Origin: Minicystis rosea
Lineage (GTDB): Bacteria > Myxococcota_A > Polyangia > Polyangiales > Polyangiaceae
Direction: 5' to 3'
Assembly: GCA_001931535.1 (NCBI GenBank)
Contig: CP016211.1
Span: forward strand, 2,260,501 to 2,324,500
Length of the DNA: 64,000 nt
Each line of letters begins with the position of its first letter. Within the stretch, counting starts at the first letter, position 1. Positions 1 through 8,082 of the stretch are shown here, piece by piece. A program made the position numbers and the translations under genes. The notes under the pieces were generated by a model. It searched no databases and had not been told where the DNA came from. It saw only the letters and a program-made list of their open reading frames with translations.

Positions 1-2
1 GC

Positions 3-236
3 GACACCACCATCACGGTGGAGAAGAGCGGCGCCGTGAAGATCGAAGGAAAGAACATCGCCATCGACGCCGGCAGCGGCCCCATCAAGCTGAGCGGCCA
101 GAGCATCGCCGTGAGCTCCTCCGGCGAAGTGAAAATCGAGGCCTCCGGCAAGGTCGAAGTCAAAGGCTCGGGGCAGATGAACATCGATGCTTCCGGGCCG
201 GTGAAGCTCCGCGGGGCCAACGTCGGTATCAACTGA
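3..236 (+). CDS. Type VI secretion tip protein VgrG, C-terminal fragment
   Basis: Only the last 77 residues lie in the window; the gene starts upstream of base 1 and ends at TGA 234-236. The fragment consists of short beta-strand repeats of the pattern x-V-K-I-x-A/G-S-G (for example SGAVKIEG, SGEVKIEA, SGPVKLRG). Such repeats are typical of the C-terminal needle (DUF2345-like beta-helix) of VgrG, the trimeric spike at the tip of the type VI secretion tube. It ends in the spike repeat with no C-terminal toxin domain, so any effector would be a separate protein. No other T6SS structural gene is in view. The family call rests on repeat character alone. Confidence 0.75.
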   Translation, partial: DTTITVEKSGAVKIEGKNIAIDAGSGPIKLSGQSIAVSSSGEVKIEASGKVEVKGSGQMNIDASGPVKLRGANVGIN

Positions 237-732
237 CCCATACCACGCAGCCTTTGATGGCCCGCCGCTGCGGGCCACGCCTCGTTCCTCCCGATCACTG
301 CGGCGCGCCCGCTCGAACGAAACCCGTTGCGCGAGTGCTTCCTCGCCAAGGACCGATTCCCGTCTCAACGATCCTCGTGAGCTCGAGCGATCCGCATGGG
401 CCCGATGAGCACCTTCATCGCGACCACCGTGTCTTTCGCTTCCGCTTTGCGAGCATGGATTGGCTCATCATCCCCGATGATCGTGATTCTCATGCTGAAG
501 CGCTGATCATCGCTCTTCGCTCTACCGCATCACGCGCTTTTCCACGCCGCCCCCGCCACGGATGACGAGGCCGCTCGGCCTCACCATGCTTCGCCTGCGG
601 AGATCGGGGCGAGAGACCAAGCAAAGGCACCCGCCATCGAGCATGGCCAAGGAGGCTCGCGCGTCTCGTCTGTTGCGCGACGAATGAAGCGTTTTGCGCA
701 CGGATCTCCCGATCTCGAAGGAAAGGGAGCAG
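237..732. other. Intergenic region between vgrG and the oxalate decarboxylase gene
   Basis: About 500 bases with no supported gene. The longest open frames here have no ribosome binding site and no family character. A 33-codon hydrophobic frame runs from ATG 405 to TGA 506 on the plus strand but lacks a Shine-Dalgarno sequence. The promoter of the downstream bicupin gene should lie in the right half. Confidence 0.5.
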
Positions 733-1893
733 ATGAAGACGAAGCTACTCTCGGTGATCGGCGCCCTGTTGGCGCTTCTGGCTGCAGCCTGGGTGGGGCT
801 GGCCGCGGGCCGTCAGCCCACGCCTGCCGCCGCTGCGCTTCCCGCTGCCGAGGATGAAACGCTGCCTGCGTTCAAGTTCTCCCTCGGCGCGCAGAAGCTG
901 CACATCTACGACGGGGGGACGGCAAAGCAGGTCACGGCGATCGATTTCCCCGTTTCGAAGTCGATTGCCGGCGTGCTCATGACGCTCGATGCAGGCGCTT
1001 TGCGGGAGCTCCATTGGCACGCCAACGCCGCGGAGTGGGCCTATGTCTTCGAGGGCAATGTCCGGGTGACCGTCTTCGATCCGGAGGGGCGGAGCGAGGT
1101 GGACGACCTGGAGCCGGGGGACCTCTGGTATTTCCCGCGCGGTCACGGGCATTCGCTCGAAGGGTTGGGGCCGGGGGCGACCAAGTTCATGCTCGTCTTC
1201 GACAATGGCTATTTCTCCGAGTTCGCCACGTTCAGCGTGACGGACTGGATCGCCCAGACTCCGAAGGAGATCGTGGCCAAGAACCTCGGTCTCTCCATCG
1301 AGGCGGTGGAGGCGTTTCCGCGAAAGGAAGTCTATATCTCCAAGGGGCCCATCCCGACGCCGCTGGAGAGGACCGAGGCGCACGGAGGCCCGCAGCCGGC
1401 GGCGCCGCTCAGCCACAAGTTCCGCCTCCTGGCGACGAGACCCGTGGTCTCGAGCCCGGTGGGCGAAGCGTGGCTCGCGTCTCAACGCGAGTTCCCGATC
1501 TCGACCACGATGACAGGCCTCTTCGTGCGCCTCCAGCCCGGCGGGCTCCGCGAGCTGCACTGGCATCCGAACGCCGACGAGTGGCAATACATCAGCAAGG
1601 GGAAGATGCGTTTGACGGTGTTCGCGTCGTCCGGTCGTTCGAGCGTGGTCGAGCTGGGCCCGGGGGACGTGGGCTTCGTGCCGATGGGCTACGGGCACGC
1701 GCTCGAGAACGTCGGTGACGAGCCGGCCGAGGCCCTCTTCGTCCTCAATTCGGGGAGCTACCAAGAGATCAGCTTCACCGCCTGGCTGGCCTCGAATCCT
1801 CGCTACCTGCTCGAGACCAACTTCGGTCTCCCGGCGGCGGTGATCGATCGACTCCCGCGCGCCGAGCGGTTCTTCGCCGGTCCCTCGGACTGA
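733..1893 (+). CDS. oxdC: Exported bicupin oxalate decarboxylase (Mn-dependent)
   Basis: Oxalate decarboxylases convert oxalate to formate and CO2 with Mn in two cupin domains. The start at ATG 733 is preferred over the longer frame because GGGAG lies just upstream and a signal peptide follows at once (MKTKLLSVIGALLALLAA). The 387-residue product matches OxdC length. Cupin 1 has R91, H94, H96, E101 and H140; cupin 2 repeats the motif (R273, H276, H278, E283), so both metal sites look intact. The flexible lid reads SEFAT where B. subtilis OxdC has SENST; the catalytic lid Glu is kept (E163). It is convergent with the Nramp Mn transporter gene. A bicupin oxalate oxidase-like activity is the main alternative. 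Confidence 0.85.
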   Translation: MKTKLLSVIGALLALLAAAWVGLAAGRQPTPAAAALPAAEDETLPAFKFSLGAQKLHIYDGGTAKQVTAIDFPVSKSIAGVLMTLDAGALRELHWHANAAEWAYVFEGNVRVTVFDPEGRSEVDDLEPGDLWYFPRGHGHSLEGLGPGATKFMLVFDNGYFSEFATFSVTDWIAQTPKEIVAKNLGLSIEAVEAFPRKEVYISKGPIPTPLERTEAHGGPQPAAPLSHKFRLLATRPVVSSPVGEAWLASQREFPISTTMTGLFVRLQPGGLRELHWHPNADEWQYISKGKMRLTVFASSGRSSVVELGPGDVGFVPMGYGHALENVGDEPAEALFVLNSGSYQEISFTAWLASNPRYLLETNFGLPAAVIDRLPRAERFFAGPSD

Positions 1894-2022
1894 TATCGAG
1901 TCTGCACGGGCCGGCTCGGTCCGAACCGCGCATGATTCGGACACTGTGCATCGGGGAACGAATCCCATCCTCGCGCTGATATCGAGTCTGTGTCGATCGG
2001 CTCAGTTCGATCCGCGCACGAT
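1890..2022. repeat. Imperfect direct repeat spanning the 3' end of mntH
   Basis: Bases 1890-1936 and 1976-2022 are related: the first 15 bases (CTGATATCGAGTCTG) are identical and about 37 of 47 positions match overall, with an offset of 86 bases. The right copy contains the last codons and stop of mntH (minus strand). The left copy, read on the minus strand, encodes IMRGSD where MntH ends IVRGSN-stop. It looks like a decayed tandem duplication of the gene end. Confidence 0.7.
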
Positions 2023-3362
2023 CGACGACACGAGATAGGTGTTGAGCGCGATCACCACGACGGCGCTGACCCAGCCGATCACCGTCATCCAGCGCGGTGC
2101 CGCGAGCGCGCCCATGCGCCGGCGATCCGCGGTGAAGAACAGGAGCGGCACGATGGCGAAGGGGAGCTGGAGGCTGAGGATGACCTGCGATCCGACGAGC
2201 AGATCGGCGGCGCCGCGCTCGCCGGCGACGATGGCCGTGAGCAGGGCAGGGACGATGGCCAGGCCCCGCGTCAACAGCCGGCGCGCCCATGGCTTGAGGC
2301 GCACGCGGAGGAAGCCGCTCATCACGATCTGACCGGAGAGCGTGCCCGTGATGGTGGCGCTCTGGCCCGCCGCGAGGAGCGCCACGGCGAAGGCGACGCT
2401 CGCGAGCGCGGAGCCGAGGAGCGGTGACAGCAAGCGGTGCGCGTCGCGAATGTCGGTGACGTCCACGCGCCCGGCGCGATGGAACACCGCGGCGGCGAGC
2501 ACGAGGATCGCGGAGTTGACGAGCATCGCGCCGCCGAGCGCGAGCACCGTATCCATGGTGGCGTGCCGGATGGCGGATCGCTTGCCCACCTCGGTGGCTT
2601 CGACGGCGCGCGTCTGCACGAGGCTCGAATGGAGGTACAGGTTGTGCGGCATCACCGTGGCGCCGAGGATGCCGACCGCGACGTAGAGCATCCCGCGATC
2701 GCGGAGGACCGCGGCCTGCGGGACATACCCCGCGAGGACGTCGCGCACGTCGGGGCGCGAGAGGGCGAGCACGAAGCCGAAGCACACGGCCACGAGCAGC
2801 ACCAGCGCGCCGACGAAGAGCTCGAGCCGGCGAATCCCGCGTTGTTCGAGGGCGAGCAGGATCAGCACGTCGGCGGCGGTGAGCACGACGCCCGCGGGAG
2901 AGGGAGACCGAAGAGGAGCTGCAAGGCGATCGCCGAGCCGAGCACCTCGGCCAAATCGGTGGCCGCGATGGCGACCTCGGCGAGGATCCAGAGCGGCATG
3001 GCCGCGCGTGGATAGGTGTCACGGCATGCTTCGGCGAGATCCTGGCCGGACGCGATCCCGAGGCGCACGCAGAGCGCTTGCAGCAGCATCGCCATCAAGC
3101 TCGACACGAGCACGACGGAGAGGAGCGCGTAGGAGAAGCGCGACCCCGCGGCGAGGTCGGTGGCCCAGTTGCCCGGATCGATGTAGCCGACGGCGACGAG
3201 GCCCCCAGGCCCAGCGAAGGAGAGGAAACGTCGCCACGGGCTCCGCGTGGAGACGCGGACGCTGCGATGCGCTTCACCGAGGCTCGGCCCCACGGGCGCG
3301 AGCGCCGTCGCCTGCGCGGACGACGCGGCGCGCTCGGTCTCGGGGGCAGGGAGCATCGTCAT
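2002..3362 (-). pseudogene. mntH: Nramp-family Mn(II) transporter MntH, split by a frameshift
   Basis: Two minus-strand frames make up one Nramp protein. The N-terminal part (3362 to about 2890) has the TM1 motif DPGNW; the C-terminal part (about 2896 to 2002) has the TM6 motif MPHNLYLHSS. Nramp proteins are proton-coupled importers of Mn(II) and similar metals in the inner membrane. The reading breaks near 2892-2900, where LFGLPLP should run on into AGVVLTAAD; one missing base in the CCCGCGGG stretch explains it, and restoring it gives about 453 codons, normal for the family. No other defect is visible. It is either a recent pseudogene or a one-base assembly error. It lies downstream of the mdc operon on the same strand and faces the Mn-dependent oxalate decarboxylase. 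Confidence 0.85.
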
Positions 3363-3564
3363 GGCTGTGCAGTCCGAGGAGATGGCGGCAGACCAACACG
3401 GAATCCCCGCCGATCGTGATCGTGCTTCGCGTGTGCGCCTCGGGCAGCCGCCGACCTTCGCGCGGCGGCCAGCGCCTCAAGGACGATGTCTCGAAGCACG
3501 CCCCGGTTGCTCGGCCGTCTACGTGAAACGATTGCGCCCAAGGCTGCGCGCGCGCAGCGCAGTG

Positions 3565-4494
3565 TCAGGACGAACGCTCGCGTGCGGCGAGCACGATGGC
3601 GTAGCGGAGCCCTCGATCCGAAATCGAGACGGCGCTCGCATCGGGCAAGGACGCCGCGACGAGATGCGCGGAGACATGGCCCGGAGGCATCTCGAGGAAG
3701 AGACGCGCTCCGAGCTCGCGCATCACCTCCAGGGCGTCGTGCCAGCGGACCGGATGGGCGACGCTGGTGGCGAGGTCCTCGCGTATGGCTTCGGCATCGT
3801 AGAGCGCGCGTCCGCCGCGATTGCTCACGTAGGGGACAGCCGGCGGGCGCAGTGAACGCCCGGCGAGCGCTTGCCGTAGATGATCGGCGACGGGCTGCAT
3901 CAGCGGGCTGTGCGAGGGGACGGTGACGTCGAGGCGCTCGGCGCGCCGCGCGCCTCGCCCGCGTGCTCGGGCCATCACCGCATCGAGCGCGGCGTCGCTC
4001 CCGGCCACGACGATTTGCCGAGGAGCATTGATGTTGGAGACGTAGACGGGAAGCTCGGCAGTCCGGACTTCGCGGACGACGTCCTCGGCGCGGACCTCGT
4101 CGAGGCCCTCCAAAGCGGCGAGCCCGTAGCCGCTCGGGAAGGCCTTCTCCATCAGCTCGCCGCGCAGGTGAACGAGCTGCAAGGCATCGGCAAACGACAG
4201 CGTGCCACAGGCGACTGCAGCGCCGAAGGCACCGATCGACATGCCCGCAACCGCGGCCGCGTCGACATGCTCGGCTGTCAGGGCGCGTGCCGTGGCGACG
4301 CCGGCAATCAGCAGCGCCTGCTGCACCACGGCCGTCGAGCGCAGCGCGTCGGCGCCGTCGAGCGCAGCGACATCGACGCCGAGGACATCGCCGGCCTCTT
4401 CGAGCGTGCGCGCGATCGCGGCATGCGGCGGAAGGCGATGCAGCATGCCCTCGCTCTGGGCCCCCTGTCCCGGGAACAGGAAAGCCACGGTCAT
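3565..4494 (-). CDS. mdcH: Malonate decarboxylase ACP malonyltransferase, MdcH (epsilon)
   Basis: The 309-residue protein has the acyltransferase fold signature: FLFPGQGAQ at the N-terminus, a nucleophile elbow reading GMSIG near residue 90 and the SHSPLM motif with the catalytic His. MdcH primes the malonate decarboxylase carrier protein with malonyl from malonyl-CoA. It is the last gene of mdcABCDEGH, six bases after mdcG. The elbow has Met where fatty-acid FabD enzymes have His (GHSLG), so its position in the operon, rather than the motif alone, supports MdcH over FabD. Confidence 0.88.
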   Translation of the reverse strand: MTVAFLFPGQGAQSEGMLHRLPPHAAIARTLEEAGDVLGVDVAALDGADALRSTAVVQQALLIAGVATARALTAEHVDAAAVAGMSIGAFGAAVACGTLSFADALQLVHLRGELMEKAFPSGYGLAALEGLDEVRAEDVVREVRTAELPVYVSNINAPRQIVVAGSDAALDAVMARARGRGARRAERLDVTVPSHSPLMQPVADHLRQALAGRSLRPPAVPYVSNRGGRALYDAEAIREDLATSVAHPVRWHDALEVMRELGARLFLEMPPGHVSAHLVAASLPDASAVSISDRGLRYAIVLAARERSS

Positions 4495-4500
4495 GGCGCC

Positions 4501-5163
4501 TTACGTCTCCATCCCACCCGCCGCTGCTGTCCACGGATCTTCACAAAGACGAGCCCCCTCCGGTGTACGCAAGAGCACCCGCGCCGGCCTCGCGGCGAGG
4601 TCGGCGAGCGATACGCCTCCACGAGGCGTCTCGAGCATCACGTCGATCCGCGCCGGTGATGCCGCTTCGACCAACGCGGCGAGCAGATCGATGGCATCGT
4701 TCGTTGCGAGCGCGTCATCCTGCCGGAGGATCACATCGAGATCGCTCGCGGGTGTCGTCGCCGGCAGGCCCGTCGCGATTTCGTAGCCGACGCTGCCCCC
4801 TGGGCCCCAGCGCCGACCACGGCGCGCCAAGATGGGCGCGACGCGGCTCAGCGCATTCAGGGCCGGCACCGTGTGCTCGCGTGATGGATCGATGAGGTGA
4901 CGCGACCCAACCAGATCCTCCGGCGAGATCCGGTCGGCGATCTCGACGATGGGTGCGAAGGCGGCAAACCGTTGCGATCGCGTTGCGCCGCGAGCTCCGA
5001 CGGGGATCGAGCCCTCACGCGCATGGTCGCGACGAACCACCACCCAAGGGCTCTGTCGCAGCGCGGCCTCGACCCATGCTGGCAACGGCGTGGCTGCTTG
5101 CAGCGCGCTCGGATCGCGCAGCCGGATCAAGTCGTGTGTTCGCGCAGGGCCGTCGCGCGTCAC
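4501..5163 (-). CDS. mdcG: Malonate decarboxylase holo-ACP synthase, MdcG
   Basis: MdcG transfers the 2'-(5''-phosphoribosyl)-3'-dephospho-CoA prosthetic group onto the carrier protein MdcC. I place the start at GTG 5163, overlapping the mdcE stop in a GTGA junction; the longer open frame upstream only shadows mdcE. The product is about 220 residues, the usual MdcG size. Visible features are THDLIRL at the N-terminus, then GSVGYEIATGLP and SDLDVIL, the latter resembling the nucleotidyltransferase-type acidic motif of this family. It sits between mdcE and mdcH in the expected order. Confidence 0.85.
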   Translation of the reverse strand: MTRDGPARTHDLIRLRDPSALQAATPLPAWVEAALRQSPWVVVRRDHAREGSIPVGARGATRSQRFAAFAPIVEIADRISPEDLVGSRHLIDPSREHTVPALNALSRVAPILARRGRRWGPGGSVGYEIATGLPATTPASDLDVILRQDDALATNDAIDLLAALVEAASPARIDVMLETPRGGVSLADLAARPARVLLRTPEGARLCEDPWTAAAGGMET

Positions 5164-5990
5164 GACGCGTTCCACTGCTCGGCCAATCTCCGGCGCACTT
5201 CGATCGACGCCGCGCGATGGACCTTTGCTTCCGGGTTGTCGAGCCGGCTCGTCAGATCGCCGGGTTGCTTCCGGACATCGGCGATCGCCGCGACCACGCG
5301 CTCCGTGACGTGCGTGATCTGCGCGGGCGAGGGCGCATCCGCGTCGATACCGGCGATCAGCTCGTGCAAGAGGCCGAGCTTGTCGTATTGCCGGATGTCG
5401 TACGACATCGGAACGATGGTCTTGCCGAGCTCGTCGAGCTCCTCGACCGAGCGCCGCGTGATCCGCGCGGCGGCCTCCTTGTGCATCGCATGCACCACGA
5501 CCCCCGGAGCATCCAGCGCCAACATGCGATGGGCTTGGCAGCCGTGCGCGAGCAACGCTCCCGAGATGGCCTGGCCCACGATGAGCGTGACGCTGGGATG
5601 TCCGCTCATCCGCGCCGTCGCGTAGGCATCGGCGGCCGCCGCGAGGGAGAGATGAATGCCCAGCAGCTCCTCGACCCGCCCATACGCTTGGCTCCTGGAG
5701 TCGACGACGGCGATGATCGGCCGCCTCGTGCCCGAAGCATCGGCGGCGATCGCGTCGCGGACATGGCGCGCCAGCGCCCAACCCTCATCGAGGCCTACCT
5801 CGCCTCGTCGCGCCCGCGGAAAGCGGTTCTGCGGATCCGGCACGATCGCGAGCAATCGCATCCGCTCTCCGGCGATGACCGCATCCGCGACGAGCAAGCT
5901 CCCGAGGCCGCTCTCGATGCGTCGTGCTCCACCGGCCAAGGCGTCGAACCAGGTTCGTCCGCGCTTGGATGGCGCCGCCATGGCGGTCAT
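5160..5990 (-). CDS. mdcE: Malonate decarboxylase gamma subunit, MdcE
   Basis: MdcD and MdcE form the carboxyltransferase-like beta/gamma unit that decarboxylates malonyl-S-ACP to acetyl-S-ACP. This product (about 276 residues) begins MTAMAAPSKRGRTWFDALAG. The start at ATG 5990 is chosen because it overlaps the mdcD stop as ATGA and has AGAGGAG eight bases upstream; the ATG at 6011 would overlap mdcD more deeply. Typical crotonase-fold segments include VVDSRSQAYGR and VGQAISGALLAHG. The stop overlaps mdcG. Confidence 0.9.
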   Translation of the reverse strand: MTAMAAPSKRGRTWFDALAGGARRIESGLGSLLVADAVIAGERMRLLAIVPDPQNRFPRARRGEVGLDEGWALARHVRDAIAADASGTRRPIIAVVDSRSQAYGRVEELLGIHLSLAAAADAYATARMSGHPSVTLIVGQAISGALLAHGCQAHRMLALDAPGVVVHAMHKEAAARITRRSVEELDELGKTIVPMSYDIRQYDKLGLLHELIAGIDADAPSPAQITHVTERVVAAIADVRKQPGDLTSRLDNPEAKVHRAASIEVRRRLAEQWNAS

Positions 5991-6877
5991 TGCAGGTCTC
6001 CTCTGGGCCACAGTTGTCGTAGGCCCGCAGCATCGGGCGGCGCCTTCGGATCAATCTTCGAAAGGCGGGCGCGATACTCGTCCACGGCCTCGCTGCGATG
6101 CCTGGCAGGCACGCCGCGCGCCGCCAACGCGCGCAGAGCGTCGCGCAGCGCCCCGGCGTCATCTTCGATCGTCGCGTCGATGAAGCCCGTCTCGTAGCGC
6201 TGCTCGCCACCCATCAAGCTCCAGATCAGGCGCTTGTCGCCGGCGTCGAGCTCGTCGATGCCCGCCTCCTGCTCGGTGACCTCCGGGCCGTTCAACGCCA
6301 GCCGGCCTTGCTCCAAGGCCACGAGATAGCCGCACAGACCGGCCGCGATCGACATGCCACCGAAGCAGCCGATCATGCCGTGGATGACACCGATCACGGG
6401 CACGTGCCGCCGCAGGGCCACGATCGCCGCATGGATCTCCGCGACCACCGCCTCACCGAGATTGGCCTCCTGCAGCCGCACGCCTCCGGTCTCCAGCAAC
6501 AACACCGGCAGGATCGATTGGCCGCGCTCGCAATCATGCAACGACAGCTCCAACGCAGCCGCGATCTTGGTGGCCGAGACCTCTCCCATGCTGCCACCTT
6601 GGAAGGCCCCTTCGATGGCCATGACGACGGCGGCATTCCCATGGATCTGCCCGCGGGCAACGACGACGCCGTCATCGGACTCGGGCACGATGCCTTGGAG
6701 CGGGAGCCATGGAGACTCCATGCGATCGAACGGGCCCAAGAGCTCACGGAAGGTCCCGGAATCGAGGATCGCCCGGGCGCGCTCCCGCGCGCGCATCTCG
6801 ATGATGCTTTGGCGCGACAGGAACCGCGCGCGGCGCTCTCCGAGGATGGGATCCTCGCCGGCCCTCTCCGGCATCAC
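5987..6877 (-). CDS. mdcD: Malonate decarboxylase beta subunit, MdcD
   Basis: The 296-residue protein is the carboxyltransferase beta-like partner of MdcE. Recognisable segments are SFIEMRARERAR-like text near the N-terminus, EGAFQGGSMGEV near residue 90, LETGGVRLQEAN and GVIHGMIGCFGG, matching the acyl-CoA carboxylase beta fold without a zinc ribbon. The start may be 6877 or the adjacent ATG at 6874, where it overlaps the mdcC stop. It is tightly packed with mdcC upstream and mdcE downstream, pointing to coupled translation and 1:1 assembly. Confidence 0.9.
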   Translation of the reverse strand: MMPERAGEDPILGERRARFLSRQSIIEMRARERARAILDSGTFRELLGPFDRMESPWLPLQGIVPESDDGVVVARGQIHGNAAVVMAIEGAFQGGSMGEVSATKIAAALELSLHDCERGQSILPVLLLETGGVRLQEANLGEAVVAEIHAAIVALRRHVPVIGVIHGMIGCFGGMSIAAGLCGYLVALEQGRLALNGPEVTEQEAGIDELDAGDKRLIWSLMGGEQRYETGFIDATIEDDAGALRDALRALAARGVPARHRSEAVDEYRARLSKIDPKAPPDAAGLRQLWPRGDLQ

Positions 6878-7167
6878 GCTTCTGCTCCTTCCGCGGCCTG
6901 CTCGAGCCGCAGGGTCACGGTCCCGGGCGTCGCCCCGAAGTCGTTGATCTCCACGCGTGCCGCGCGCTCGAAATGGGAGAAGAAGCGTTCGATGACGGCC
7001 CTCCAGACTTCGGCATAACCATCCACGCTGGTGCGCACGCGGAAGTGCGCCTTGGGCTCGTTCGAGGGCTCCACGAGGACCTCGAGATCGCCGGAGCCGA
7101 CGACGCCCACATGCGCTCGCCGCGTCAAAGGCTGCTTGGCCTCATACTCGAAGGTCAGTATCTCCAT
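6874..7167 (-). CDS. mdcC: Malonate decarboxylase acyl carrier protein, MdcC (delta)
   Basis: A 97-residue acyl carrier that bears the phosphoribosyl-dephospho-CoA group. The start ATG 7167 is preceded by AGGGGG and gives MEILTFEYEAKQPL. The prosthetic group attachment motif VVGSGDLEVLVE places the modified serine at residue 25, the position known from Klebsiella MdcC. The C-terminal half carries the NDFGATPGTVTLRLEQA segment characteristic of the subunit. It overlaps mdcB upstream by 26 bases and touches mdcD downstream. The longer open frame upstream in the same phase is a shadow of mdcB. Confidence 0.92.
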   Translation of the reverse strand: MEILTFEYEAKQPLTRRAHVGVVGSGDLEVLVEPSNEPKAHFRVRTSVDGYAEVWRAVIERFFSHFERAARVEINDFGATPGTVTLRLEQAAEGAEA

Positions 7168-8077
7168 GAATTGCCCCCTGCGTCGTGCGCTCGAGTCGAT
7201 CCAAGAACAGCGTGACGGCCAGCAGATCGCCGCTCCCGCCCGGCGAGGCCCAAAGCGCCATGAGCTCCGCGTGCAGCCGATGGAGGCGCGTCCATCCGGC
7301 GGTGCTCGCCGTCCCACCGGCGGCGAGCACCGCAAAGGCACCTCGCTGCGCCGCCGCGAGCGCGGCACGGCCACCGCGATGGAGCAGACACGTGTCGTCG
7401 AGGCTCGCCATGATGGCCATGAGCGCGTCGAGCCGGGCACACGTCTCCGATATCCCCTGTTCGCGGGCCGCGCGGAGCATCGGTAGGCCGACGCGGATCG
7501 CATGCGGAAAACCCGCTTGAGCCTCACCGCGCGCGCCGGTCACGCCGAATCGCAAACAGGCCTGCTCGCCGTTGCTCTGTTGTCGAGGCGCAAGCCGATC
7601 GGGCAGCCGCGCGAGCGCCGCTGCTTCCGTGGCGATGTCCACCGCCCGCATGGGTGGCGGAGAGGGCGTGCTCGACGAGCGCCGAGCCGCCGCGGCGACC
7701 AGCAATCCAAGCGCCCAGATCGCGCCGCGATGCGCATTGCTGCCGCCGGTGGCCGCCAGCATCCGCTGCTCCATGTCACGACCGATGCGCCCGACCTCTT
7801 CACGCAACCCCGGCGGCGGGCCTTCGCCTGCAGCCGCGTGTGCGATGGCGGCAAAGCCCTCGTGCAAAGACCGAGCGGAGCGGCGCAGCCGGGGCAGGTC
7901 GAGATCGTGATGGGCCCCATGGCCTCTCTGGTCCACGAGCGCCGGCTTCGGCGTCAGCTCCGCTTCCTCGATGAGGGAAGCGACTGCCACGCTCGACAGA
8001 TGGATGGCCGACACGGCACCGCCGTCGCGCTCGCAAACGCTTTGGCTCGAGCGTGGTTCAGCGTGAATGAGGCTCAT
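7142..8077 (-). CDS. mdcB: Triphosphoribosyl-dephospho-CoA synthase, MdcB
   Basis: MdcB makes 2'-(5''-triphosphoribosyl)-3'-dephospho-CoA, the precursor of the MdcC prosthetic group, from ATP and dephospho-CoA. The product (311 residues from ATG 8077) has the family segments ALVDQRGHGAHHDLDL, GGSNAHRGAIWALGLLVAA and the C-terminal SPGGSGDLLAVTLFLDRL. An alternative GTG at 8086 would overlap the mdcA stop as GTGA and add three residues. It has an unusually Arg/Ala-rich middle. It follows mdcA and overlaps mdcC. Confidence 0.87.
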   Translation of the reverse strand: MSLIHAEPRSSQSVCERDGGAVSAIHLSSVAVASLIEEAELTPKPALVDQRGHGAHHDLDLPRLRRSARSLHEGFAAIAHAAAGEGPPPGLREEVGRIGRDMEQRMLAATGGSNAHRGAIWALGLLVAAAARRSSSTPSPPPMRAVDIATEAAALARLPDRLAPRQQSNGEQACLRFGVTGARGEAQAGFPHAIRVGLPMLRAAREQGISETCARLDALMAIMASLDDTCLLHRGGRAALAAAQRGAFAVLAAGGTASTAGWTRLHRLHAELMALWASPGGSGDLLAVTLFLDRLERTTQGAIHGDTDLRV

Positions 8078-8082
8078 GGGAT

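Noticed and set aside
405..506. 33-residue hydrophobic ORF upstream of the oxalate decarboxylase gene
   Set aside because: No ribosome binding site, no family and no conservation evidence; could be chance.
745..1968. Long minus-strand open frame opposite the oxalate decarboxylase gene
   Set aside because: Antisense shadow: Arg/Glu/His-rich composition, and the plus strand has clear cupin motifs.
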